Shown: positions 8,566 through 15,038, counted from the first letter of the stretch. The stretch: DNA of 26,840 nucleotides from an uncultured Bacteroidota bacterium (GCA_946479055.1 CAMLEX010000002.1:1-26840); one strand, 5' to 3'. Notes: a model not told the origin generated them from the sequence alone. Program-made: numbers and translations.

Positions 8566-8680
8566 TGAATGTGTAGTGGACTGCCTAAAACGATCCTCAG
8601 TGAGTGATATTTTTTGTTCCATTTAGTATTGATAAATAGTTAGATTTGGAACAACTAATGACTTCATCAGGCGGTATGGC
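8566..8680 (+). repeat. 200-bp dispersed repeat, copy D (right half only)
   Basis: Similarity begins near 8566 and covers only the right half: AACGATCCTCAGTGAGTGAT, then GATAAATAGTTAGATTTGG and GAACAA, ending at CAGGCGGTATGGC. The missing left half is present as copy C at 2041-2142. It is followed by the DUF1801 gene, as other copies are followed by their cargo. Confidence 0.8.
8641..8648 (+). promoter_or_regulatory. Candidate -7 box TAGATTTG in repeat copy D
   Basis: This is a perfect TAnnTTTG element in the repeat, 83 bp before the DUF1801 start codon. The octamer is identical in copies B and E. Confidence 0.45.
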
Positions 8681-8731
8681 CAATGCACCTAGGCTATACA
8701 AGCAATTAGCTCCCCAATAAATGCATATAGC

Positions 8732-9151
8732 ATGGCAAAAACGAAGACATTTAAAACGGATCAGGATGTAACAGAATTTATTAATTCAGTTGCTGATGAA
8801 AAAAAACGAACAGATAGTTTCAAACTAGTAGCAACAATGTCAGGCGTTACTGGATTTAAACCTTACATGTGGGGACCAAGTATAATTGGATTTGGTAATT
8901 ATCATTACAAATATCAAAGCGGTCATGAAGGAGATGCCCCATTAGCAGGTTTCTCGCCCCGTAAAAACGCAATAACATTATACCTGGCTTCTAAGTTTCC
9001 GGAAAGAGATGAATTATTAAAGCAATTGGGAAAATATAAATTGGCTGTTGCTTGTATTTATATAAAAACACTTGACGACATCAACATTTCTATTTTAAAG
9101 AAAATGATCAGCGCATCAGCGAGATATGTAAAAAAGCTTTATCCCAATTAA
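8732..9151 (+). CDS. DUF1801 domain protein (YdhG-like)
   Basis: The 139-residue soluble protein shows the DUF1801 pattern: an N-terminal helix (DVTEFINSVADEKKRTDSFKLVATM), the core MWGPSIIGFGNYHYKYQSGHEG, FSPRKNAITLYL, then a helical half ending ISASARYVKKLYPN. This family shares the YdhG fold. Its function is not established, although some members are small regulators or frataxin-like. There is no signal peptide or membrane segment, so it is cytoplasmic. Length and ATG fit the family. It is a cargo gene of the repeat array, preceded by copy D and followed 22 bp later by a left-end fragment. Confidence 0.88.
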   Translation: MAKTKTFKTDQDVTEFINSVADEKKRTDSFKLVATMSGVTGFKPYMWGPSIIGFGNYHYKYQSGHEGDAPLAGFSPRKNAITLYLASKFPERDELLKQLGKYKLAVACIYIKTLDDINISILKKMISASARYVKKLYPN

Positions 9152-9173
9152 AAAATCGAAGTACTACCCATAA

Positions 9174-9200
9174 CTTCTTTCTTGACGGGGTGTCCGCCAA
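9174..9200 (+). repeat. Left-end fragment of the 200-bp repeat (F)
   Basis: CTTCTTTCTTGACGGGGTGT followed by CCGCCA matches the left ends of copies B and E and lies just after the DUF1801 stop. The rest of the repeat is absent. The next 240 bp hold a palindromic element, then copy E begins. Confidence 0.5.
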
Positions 9201-9284
9201 ACGATACTATATACAATCGAAGTTCGCTATACAAGGCTTGGAGAATAAGAATCATCTTAGAATCAGATTGCGTCGGTCTGCCTG

Positions 9285-9402
9285 CAGCATTCGTAATACG
9301 TCAACCTCGTATAGGCATCCCTCGCAATGACGGAGACTCCGGAGTATAAATGTTTTTTGTATTCCCGGAGTCTCCGTCATTGCGAGGCCGCTGAAAATGC
9401 TG
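9285..9402. repeat. Large palindromic element of the TCATTGCGAGG type
   Basis: The arms 9320-9342 and 9365-9387 are perfect 23-bp inverted repeats with a 22-base AT-rich loop. Outer CAGCATT (9285-9291) and AATGCTG (9396-9402) extend the symmetry. The core word TCATTGCGAGG belongs to a palindromic intergenic repeat seen in many bacterial genomes, with flanking sequence near 9266 (AGATTGCGTCGGTCTGCC) resembling its usual neighbour. It contains no gene and is probably a non-autonomous mobile element. Confidence 0.75.
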
Positions 9403-9440
9403 TTGCATAGTCGTTAAATGGCGCGGCTGAAACAATCTTC

Positions 9441-9634
9441 TTTTTTCTTGCCGGGTGTCTCCCCACTTTCACAAATTCTGTGTCAGGTGGCTTATGCATT
9501 GATTTGTGGCACCCGCCATATTATGGAAATTAAGGTGAGTAACTGTCTGAAACGATCCTCAGTGTGTACTATTTTTGTTCGATTCAGGTATTGATAAAGA
9601 GTTAGATTTGGAAGTAATAAGGATATAAATACAG
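9441..9634 (+). repeat. 200-bp dispersed repeat, copy E
   Basis: This near-full copy shares the left end (CTTGCCGGGTGTCTCCCCAC), then GTGTCAGG, GCCATATTATGGAAATTAAG, AACGATCCTCAGTGTGT and TTGATAAAGAGTTAGATTTGG. Its right end stops at AATACAG and lacks GCGTTGGC. It directly precedes the MDR oxidoreductase gene. Confidence 0.82.
9603..9610 (+). promoter_or_regulatory. Candidate -7 box TAGATTTG in repeat copy E
   Basis: This is a perfect Bacteroidota -7 element, 51 bp before the oxidoreductase start. No good -33 is seen (TTCG about 21 bp upstream). Confidence 0.45.
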
Positions 9635-9661
9635 TTTTAAAAAAAATGAATCTTACTAAAA

Positions 9662-10624
9662 TTGAAAGCAATTGTTTATACAAAATACGGCGGCCCTGAA
9701 GTTCTGCAGACCAAAGAAATAGAAAAACCTTATCCGAAGGACGATGAAGTCCTGGTAAAAGTTTATGCTGCATCAATAAATGATTGGGATGATGGCCTTC
9801 TCCATGGTGACTTCGTAAATCGGCTTCTAAACGGTCTTCTAAAACCGAAGAGACAAATACTTGGTTCCGATATTGCAGGACGAATTGAAGCAGTTGGCAA
9901 AAATGTAAAACAGTTTAAAGCAGGTGATGAAGTGTATGGTGATTTGAGTGGTCGCTGGGGAGGTTTCGCTGAATATACTTGTGCCACTGAAAAAGCATTA
10001 GCGCTGAAACCGGCCAGCATGAGCTTCGATGAAGCAGCGGCGATACCACAGGCGGCAATGTTGGCTGTACAAGGTCTTCTTGACAGAGGCAAAATTAAAC
10101 CAGGACAAAAGCTGTTAATTAATGGCGCAGGTGGCGGTGTTGGTACTTTTGGAGTGCAGATAGCAAAATTATACGGGGTTGAAGTAACTGGCGTTGATAG
10201 CACCAGTAAATTGGATATGTTGCGCTCAATGGGCTTTGATCATGTCATTGATTATACAAAAGAAGATTTCACTAAAAATGGGCAGTGCTATGATTTGATT
10301 CTTGACGTTAAGACCAATCGTTCGACATTCGATTATGCCCGTGCATTGTGCCGCAATGGAATTTATGTCACGGTTGGAGGTTCTATGGCCCGGCTTCTCC
10401 AGGCTTTGTTCCTGGGGCCGTGGATTTCGCTGATCAGTAAAAAGCACATCCGTATCGTCGCTCTGAAGCCAAACAAGGATTTAGCTTATATCAACGAGCT
10501 ATTCGAAACTGGTAAACTAAGACCTGTGATAGATGGACCTTATAATCTGGATGACGTTCCTGAAGCATTCAGGATTTTTGGAAAAGGAGAGCACAAAGGA
10601 AAAATGGTAATAACTATGTCTTGA
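9662..10624 (+). CDS. Zinc-independent MDR oxidoreductase (quinone reductase-like)
   Basis: The 320-residue protein belongs to the medium-chain dehydrogenase/reductase superfamily. It has an N-terminal GroES-like domain (MKAIVYTKYGGPEVLQTKEI, GSDIAGRIEAVGKNVKQFKAGDEVYG) and a Rossmann domain with the nucleotide motif NGAGGGVG at residues 154-161. The Cys/His/Glu ligands for catalytic and structural zinc are absent, pointing to NAD(P)H:quinone or enone reductase activity in the cytoplasm. The start is TTG at 9662, because the family N-terminus MKAIVY begins there. The nearby ATG at 9646 is in another frame and soon hits a stop. It is the last cargo gene of the repeat array. Confidence 0.93.
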   Translation: MKAIVYTKYGGPEVLQTKEIEKPYPKDDEVLVKVYAASINDWDDGLLHGDFVNRLLNGLLKPKRQILGSDIAGRIEAVGKNVKQFKAGDEVYGDLSGRWGGFAEYTCATEKALALKPASMSFDEAAAIPQAAMLAVQGLLDRGKIKPGQKLLINGAGGGVGTFGVQIAKLYGVEVTGVDSTSKLDMLRSMGFDHVIDYTKEDFTKNGQCYDLILDVKTNRSTFDYARALCRNGIYVTVGGSMARLLQALFLGPWISLISKKHIRIVALKPNKDLAYINELFETGKLRPVIDGPYNLDDVPEAFRIFGKGEHKGKMVITMS

Positions 10625-11044
10625 TGTGGCTAACTAATTGATCATTGATTTCAACCATTCATTGTATTCCCGGAAGTCCGGCTTCTTATTTTAAAGCCTT
10701 TCATTTTTTTAGATACAAAGGTGGAACTAAATACCATTAGTTCTGATACCATCATTCGCGGATTGGCGTTTATAATGGCATGGTAGAGCAATATTAACAT
10801 AAGACAGGTTTTGGTCAATTAAAATTCAGCAGGGTACGGATTAACAGGGTTTTTCAAAAGACGGATATACTTTTCATCAGGATATTAAAATAACCCGCTT
10901 ACAACAACACAAAGAAACGATTAAGGATAGCCTGAAAAAATAGAGCAAATTGCCAATCGGGGGTAATTATTTTAGTGAAGGAAATGTAGAATTTGATCTA
11001 CGGAAACCTACCCATATTTTCCACCGGAATGCTACGAAGAAAAA
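10625..11044. other. Gene-poor gap; left-end repeat fragment and possible decayed ORF
   Basis: About 45 bp after the oxidoreductase stop, TATTCCCGGAAGTCCGG (10665-10681) resembles the left end of the 200-bp repeat. From 10845 a plus-strand frame reads protein-like (GFSKDGYTFHQDIKITRLQQ, later GGNYFSEGNVEFDLRKP) but is broken by a TAG at about 10941. It has no start codon, so it may be a gene relic or chance. Nothing else is recognised. Confidence 0.3.
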
Positions 11045-11069
11045 ATGCCTCTGCATTTTGCAGAGGCAT
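11045..11069 (-). terminator. Rho-independent terminator, minus strand
   Basis: The 11-bp perfect stem ATGCCTCTGCA/TGCAGAGGCAT with a three-base loop is followed on the minus strand by TTTTTCTTCG, a good T-tract. It lies about 245 bp beyond the SRPBCC gene stop, so it may serve as a second terminator of the arsR operon or mark a lost gene. Confidence 0.6.
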
Positions 11070-11238
11070 AGATCTATGACACAGATAATAACAATTAGCC
11101 CAAACAAACTGATGCTTTGATTTGCTATCAAGGCTGCAGAATGTTGCCCATTCTATTGCCAGGTTCACTCAGGGTCACGATGCCCCAAAGCCCAGCTCTA
11201 AGGCATGGCTATGAAACCATTGAGAAAACCATTCGAAG

Positions 11239-11310
11239 AAAAAAGCATCAGTAAGGCAAAGAAAATCTTGTCAACTTTATTGTTTGATCATACCTGGCCG
11301 ATGCTTTTTT
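11239..11310 (-). terminator. Possible bidirectional terminator after the SRPBCC gene
   Basis: AAAAAAGCATC (11239-11249) and GATGCTTTTTT (11300-11310) are perfect 11-bp inverted repeats separated by 50 bp. They begin right after the SRPBCC stop. The long loop makes it weaker than a normal terminator unless the loop folds further. The A/T flanks would allow use in both directions. Confidence 0.4.
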
Positions 11311-11312
11311 TA

Positions 11313-11813
11313 TTATATACCTTTTGCCAGCAATTCATCAAGATTTGTGTGAGCGGCGCTAAATCCTTCTTTGAAGCCCATTTCAATTATCTTTTCCATA
11401 TCGGCTTCACTGTCGAATGCAATTTCCACTTCTACTTTTGTCCCGTTGGCCGATTTGTTAAATACGACTTTCCAATGCATACGGGCAAATTCTGTATTGA
11501 TCTTGCCATTTTCATCGCAGAAAGCATCAAGCCCGGTATACGATTTATTGGGAGCAATAGTTTCATAATCAGCCCTGCAATATTGACGGGTACCATCAGG
11601 CCCTTCCATGTAATAAAGCCAGGTGCCGCCTTCACGGAAATCCATTGACTGGGTGTTTGCTTTCCATGGTTTGGGCGCCCACCATTGATCAAGCAGTTCG
11701 CTTTCCGTCCAGGCTTTCCAGACCTGCTCTACAGGAGCATCAAATTCTCTTACTACACTGATTTTTTTGTTGATTACGTCTTTCGTGTAGATTGTTTCTT
11801 TTGTGGCAATCAT
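11313..11813 (-). CDS. SRPBCC/AHSA1-domain protein
   Basis: The 166-residue cytoplasmic protein has the Bet v 1-like START fold of the AHSA1 family. Signatures are ISVVREFDAPVEQVWKAWTE, LLDQWWAPKPW, FREGGTWLYYMEGPDG, MHWKVVFNKSANGTKVEVEI and the final helix GFKEGFSAAHTNLDELL. Such proteins have a hydrophobic cavity and bind small lipophilic molecules. The physiological ligand here is unknown. Its start overlaps the arsR stop by four bases (ATGA), so the two are translationally coupled. ArsR-AHSA1 pairs are common in bacteria, with the regulator controlling its own operon. Confidence 0.92.
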   Translation of the reverse strand: MIATKETIYTKDVINKKISVVREFDAPVEQVWKAWTESELLDQWWAPKPWKANTQSMDFREGGTWLYYMEGPDGTRQYCRADYETIAPNKSYTGLDAFCDENGKINTEFARMHWKVVFNKSANGTKVEVEIAFDSEADMEKIIEMGFKEGFSAAHTNLDELLAKGI

Positions 11814-12130
11814 GATTTTTTTGTTTTAATGTTTTTTAATACGGTATCTAATTGTTCAAACCGGGCTTCCCATTGTGCTCTGAATGGCTCAAGCCATTTA
11901 TCTACTTCTTTCATTTTTTTTGTATTTAAATAACAATAAATTTCCCTGCCAGAATGCTCTTGTCTCACCAATTGGCACTCCGTAAGGATTTTAATATGCT
12001 TTGATACGGCCTGCCTGCTGCAGTCAAAATGTTCAGCAAGGGCGTTGGGTGTCATTGCCTGAAGGGCTATAAGGGTAAGAATGGCCCTACGGGTGGGGTC
12101 GGCAATTCCCTGGAATACGTCTCGTCTCAT
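11810..12130 (-). CDS. ArsR-family winged-helix transcriptional repressor
   Basis: The 106-residue DNA-binding protein shows the ArsR winged helix: DVFQGIADPTRRAILTLIA at residues 4-22, a recognition helix LAEHFDCSRQAVSKHIKIL near 32-50, and a wing with GREIYCYL near 61-68. The metal-binding CxC motif of true arsenic sensors is missing, and the sole Cys lies in the recognition helix, so it is the SdpR/HTH_20-like type rather than a metal sensor. It is the first gene of a two-gene operon with the AHSA1 protein. Two palindromes over its promoter (12150-12191) suggest autorepression. ATG at 12130 fits the family's MRRDVFQ start. Confidence 0.93.
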   Translation of the reverse strand: MRRDVFQGIADPTRRAILTLIALQAMTPNALAEHFDCSRQAVSKHIKILTECQLVRQEHSGREIYCYLNTKKMKEVDKWLEPFRAQWEARFEQLDTVLKNIKTKKS

Positions 12131-12149
12131 TTTTGATATTATTTAATCA

Positions 12150-12191
12150 GCAACTATTCGGTTGCAAATATAAGCGCAATCGTTTGGTTGC
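12150..12191. promoter_or_regulatory. Tandem operators probably bound by the ArsR regulator
   Basis: Two 16-bp palindrome-like sites, GCAACTATTCGGTTGC (12150-12165) and GCAATCGTTTGGTTGC (12176-12191), are the same pattern GCAAY-N6-RTTGC. Their centres are 26 bp apart, about two and a half helical turns. They flank the -7 box and overlap the spacer of the arsR promoter, where a repressor would block RNA polymerase. Confidence 0.65.
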
Positions 12192-12196
12192 ACAAA
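12165..12196 (-). promoter_or_regulatory. arsR promoter
   Basis: On the minus strand TTTG (12196-12193) is followed after 20 bp by TATATTTG (12172-12165), a perfect Bacteroidota -33/-7 pair. The ATG at 12130 lies about 34 bp after the -7 box. Confidence 0.65.
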
Positions 12197-12281
12197 TCTT
12201 TTTTTTCACAACTGGCAGGTTGAAATTGCGGGGCTTAGTAAGGCAGCAAACTCACCCGGCAAAAGAAGTCGTCAAATACTG

Positions 12282-12289
12282 TAAATTCG
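12282..12289 (+). promoter_or_regulatory. Possible -7 box directly before the VOC gene
   Basis: TAAATTCG differs at one base from TAnnTTTG and ends four bases before the ATG at 12294. No -33 TTTG is visible at normal spacing, so this is weak. If used, the mRNA would be leaderless. Confidence 0.3.
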
Positions 12290-12293
12290 AAAG

Positions 12294-12653
12294 ATGAAAT
12301 TTGATAAAGCGATACCCATTCTTTATTCCGCTAATGTAGCGGTCAGCCTTGCCTACTATACGGAAGTACTGGAGTTTGAAAACAAATGGGGTTGGCAGGA
12401 TCCGCCAACATTCGGCGGGGTAAGCAAAGATTGCGTCGAAGTATTCTTTTGCGAAAAAGGGCAGGGGAGCCCCGGTACCTGGCTTTCTATATTTGTTGAC
12501 AACGTAGATGAATACTACGAAAGGATAAAAGCCAAAGGCGCTAAGATCCTTTCCGCTCCCGAAAGTATGGAGTGGAATGTACGTGAAATGCTGGTGGAAG
12601 ACCCCGATGGGCATAGGATAAGATTCGGGCATAGTATTGAGTCCACAGAGTAA
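12294..12653 (+). CDS. VOC-superfamily protein (glyoxalase/bleomycin-resistance-like)
   Basis: The 119-residue protein has the vicinal-oxygen-chelate fold in one paired beta-alpha-beta-beta-beta module set. Features are AIPILYSANVAVSLAYYTEVLEF at the N-terminus, a central WLSIFVDNVDEYYERIKAKGAKI, and the C-terminal MLVEDPDGHRIRFG. The length and the DPDGHRI ending match glyoxalase/bleomycin-binding relatives, which act in the cytoplasm as lyases, dioxygenases or drug-binding proteins. Neither substrate nor metal can be assigned. It is divergent from arsR across a 163-bp gap and could share its regulation. Confidence 0.9.
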   Translation: MKFDKAIPILYSANVAVSLAYYTEVLEFENKWGWQDPPTFGGVSKDCVEVFFCEKGQGSPGTWLSIFVDNVDEYYERIKAKGAKILSAPESMEWNVREMLVEDPDGHRIRFGHSIESTE

Positions 12654-12697
12654 TAATTACGGATTACTTTTCTTTGCTTCTTGTTCAGAGCTCCCGC

Positions 12698-12724
12698 CTC
12701 TGCGAGGCTTGCAGCCTCGCAGAG
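12698..12724 (+). terminator. 12-bp hairpin downstream of the VOC gene
   Basis: CTCTGCGAGGCT (12698-12709) pairs perfectly with AGCCTCGCAGAG (12713-12724) around a three-base loop. It starts 45 bp after the VOC stop and is followed only by TTATTATG, so it is either a weak terminator or a small palindromic repeat of the GCGAGGC type. Confidence 0.5.
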
Positions 12725-12871
12725 TTATTATGTTGCCTTTGGCAATTAAAATAAAAGTCGATTGCCGTTAATCCCTTTTTTCCTTCATAATCTGCATGAA
12801 ATCGGGGAATTACAAATTAGGTTTGCTATTAAATTTTAATGTCGTAAAACTGAAAGAAGGATTTAAAAGAG

Positions 12872-12952
12872 TTGTAAACGACCTGTAATTCCTTCTTAGC
12901 GGACTTTGCGAAAAACTTTGTCTTCTCTTTGCGGTTAATTTTTTTTTACCGC
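12872..12952 (+). repeat. 80-bp inverted repeat, copy downstream of argS
   Basis: This stretch (AATTCCTTCTTAGCGGAC, then TTTGCGAAAAACTTTG and CTCTTTGCGGTTAA) matches the reverse complement of 15121-15197 almost base for base. Words such as TTTGCGGTTAA and GCAAAGTTTTTCGC belong to a short intergenic repeat common in Bacteroidota. It contains no ORF. Together with its partner it brackets argS. Confidence 0.8.
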
Positions 12953-12968
12953 AAAAGCTTCGACCGGA

Positions 12969-14762
12969 TTACATTCTCTCCGGCACTTTAATTCCCATCA
13001 ATCCCATTGCTGATGCGATGATATTGGCTGTTAGTTCACTCATCTGCAAACGCAGTTGTTTCTTTTCTTCCGATTCAGCATTCATCACAGAATGCTCCGT
13101 ATAAAACGTATTGAATGTTTTGGCCACGTTGAAAGCATAAATAGCCAACAGCGAAGGATTATGTTCCTGCAATGCCTGCTCAATGATAGTTGGATATTGT
13201 TCCAGTAAAACGATCAATTCTTTTTCTTTCGGTAATAATTTGCCTGTTGCTTGTGCCTTGTCTCTTGTTCCTTGTTCCTTCCGCAGGATTGATTTAATCC
13301 TTGCATGTGTATATTGAACAAATGGCCCGGTAAATCCATGAAAGTCGATAGACTCTTCCGGATTAAAGATCATCCGTTTTTTAGGGTCCACTCTTAATAG
13401 GAAAAACTTCAGAGCGCCTAATGCAATGGTATCATAGAGTTCATTCAATTCACCGGGATTAAAATCTTTTACTTTTCCCAGTTCCTCTGTTTTTTCTCTT
13501 GCTACTTTCTTCAATTCTTCAATCATGTCATCAGCATCTACCACCGTTCCTTCACGGGTTTTCATTCTACCGGAAGGCAGTTCTACCATGCCATAGCTGA
13601 GATGGTAAATACCATCTGCATAAGGCTTACCTAATTTTTGCAGGATTAGTTTCAGCACTTTCATGTGATAATTTTGTTCATCAGCTATCACATAAATACT
13701 CTGATCATATTTAAATTCTTCAAATTTTTTATCGGCAAGACCTAAATCCTGTGTGATATATACAGAAGTCCCATCTTTCCTTTGCACTATTTTTTCATCC
13801 AGGCCATCAGCAGTAAGATCTATCCATACACTGCCATCTTCTTTTTTATAAAATACGCCTTTCTTCAAACCATCTTCTACAAATTCTTTTCCCAGCAAAT
13901 AGGTTTCACTTTCAAAATAATTCTTGTCGAAATCGCTGCCTATCTTTTTATAGGTTTCATTAAATCCTTCATATACCCAGCCATTCATTTTTTGCCAGAG
14001 TGCCCTTACTTCAGGATCGCCGTTTTCCCAATCCAGCAACATTTTTTGTGTTGCCAGCATAATGGGCGTATTTTTTTCCGCCTCCTCCTTACTCATTCCT
14101 TCAGCAATCAATACCTCTGCCTGCGTTTTATGTTCCTGACCGAACAATACATAATAATCACCTACAAAATGATCGCCTTTGATACCTTCTGATTCAGGTG
14201 TTTTCCCTTCTCCAAATAATTTCCATGCCTCCATTGACTTGCAGATATGGATACCACGGTCATTCATGATAGCTGTTTTGTAAACAGTATGCCCCGTAGT
14301 TTTTAATATTTCCGCTACACTCCAGCCGAGGAAATTATTTCTTAGATGACCAAGGTGCAGGGGCTTGTTGGTGTTAGGGGAGGAGTATTCTACTATTACT
14401 TTATGTTTATTTGCTGGTTGATGGCCTAATTGTTTATTGTTATAGGATGTTTGAAGAAAATTGATCCAAAAATTATCAGTAACAACAAGATTTAAAAATC
14501 CTTTTATCACGTTGAAGGATGAAAAGAGATCCGTATTATTTTTTATAAGATACTCGCCGATCTCATTGCCCAATTGTTCCGGGGATTTCTTCAATTGTTT
14601 CACAAAAGAAAAAAGTACCAGTGTATAATCGCCTTCAAACTCTGGTTTGGTCAAATTAATGGTAAGATCAGCTTCCTGGAATCCGGTAACTATCGGATCC
14701 TGCCCGTATAAATCCTGCAATGCCTTTACTATAAGTGGTTTTATCGTGTTTACAATGCCCAT
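12969..14762 (-). CDS. argS: Arginyl-tRNA synthetase
   Basis: This 597-residue class I aminoacyl-tRNA synthetase charges tRNA-Arg with arginine in the cytoplasm. The N-terminal additional domain (residues 1-110) is followed by the HIGH-type motif SSPNTNKPLHLGHLRNN, with HLGH at 136-139. The KMSKS region appears as GRMKTREGTVVDADD near residue 400. The C-terminal anticodon-binding helical domain contains FVQYTHARIKSILR. Residues 496-507 (EQGTRDKAQATG) are an extra linker encoded by seven-base tandem repeats at 13242-13277, in frame. Length is otherwise usual. The start at 14762 follows a TTTG-N16-TAAATTCG promoter. Confidence 0.97.
   Translation of the reverse strand: MGIVNTIKPLIVKALQDLYGQDPIVTGFQEADLTINLTKPEFEGDYTLVLFSFVKQLKKSPEQLGNEIGEYLIKNNTDLFSSFNVIKGFLNLVVTDNFWINFLQTSYNNKQLGHQPANKHKVIVEYSSPNTNKPLHLGHLRNNFLGWSVAEILKTTGHTVYKTAIMNDRGIHICKSMEAWKLFGEGKTPESEGIKGDHFVGDYYVLFGQEHKTQAEVLIAEGMSKEEAEKNTPIMLATQKMLLDWENGDPEVRALWQKMNGWVYEGFNETYKKIGSDFDKNYFESETYLLGKEFVEDGLKKGVFYKKEDGSVWIDLTADGLDEKIVQRKDGTSVYITQDLGLADKKFEEFKYDQSIYVIADEQNYHMKVLKLILQKLGKPYADGIYHLSYGMVELPSGRMKTREGTVVDADDMIEELKKVAREKTEELGKVKDFNPGELNELYDTIALGALKFFLLRVDPKKRMIFNPEESIDFHGFTGPFVQYTHARIKSILRKEQGTRDKAQATGKLLPKEKELIVLLEQYPTIIEQALQEHNPSLLAIYAFNVAKTFNTFYTEHSVMNAESEEKKQLRLQMSELTANIIASAMGLMGIKVPERM
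13242..13277 (-). repeat. Heptameric tandem repeat inside argS
   Basis: On the coding strand five seven-base units close to GGAACAA (GGAACAA twice, then GAGACAA, GGCACAA, GCAACAG) lie in frame. They encode a charged linker between the KSILRK helix and the following helix of the anticodon-binding domain. Confidence 0.75.
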
Positions 14763-14781
14763 CCTGTCTATAATTTTGCTG

Positions 14782-14809
14782 CGAATTTACGGAAACCCTG
14801 CCCGACAAA
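14782..14809 (-). promoter_or_regulatory. Candidate argS promoter
   Basis: On the minus strand TTTG (14809-14806) is followed after 16 bp by TAAATTCG (14789-14782), one base off TAnnTTTG. The predicted start leaves a short leader of about 12 bases before the ATG at 14762. Confidence 0.5.
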
Positions 14810-14859
14810 CCTGATAGCGATAGAATAAACCAGGGCAGACGCATTAAAATCCGAAACGG

Positions 14860-15038
14860 GCACACGGATAACACGGATTAGATGGATTTATTTTTATGGT
14901 AGTGGCCTTACTCTTGAATATATAATGTCTTTACCGGGATAATCACGGATTTATCCGCCTGCGTCGGATAAAAAACCCATTTACATCCCTGCCCGTTCGG
15001 TCAGGCGGGCGGACGTCTCAACAGTGTCATCCGTGTGC
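14860..15038. repeat. Intergenic element with 15-bp terminal inverted repeats
   Basis: GCACACGGATAACAC (14860-14874) and GTGTCATCCGTGTGC (15024-15038) are inverted repeats with one mismatch. Inside lie a second hairpin TTATCCG/CGGATAA (14951-14971) and a GC-rich GCCCG/CGGGC palindrome near 14993-15010. CACGGATnACACGGAT words are typical of non-coding Bacteroidota repeats. No gene is present in the 14763-15435 gap. Confidence 0.55.

Noticed and set aside
11205..11933. Plus-strand ORFs opposite the arsR-AHSA1 operon
   Set aside because: They mirror the minus-strand coding frames and show no family motif.
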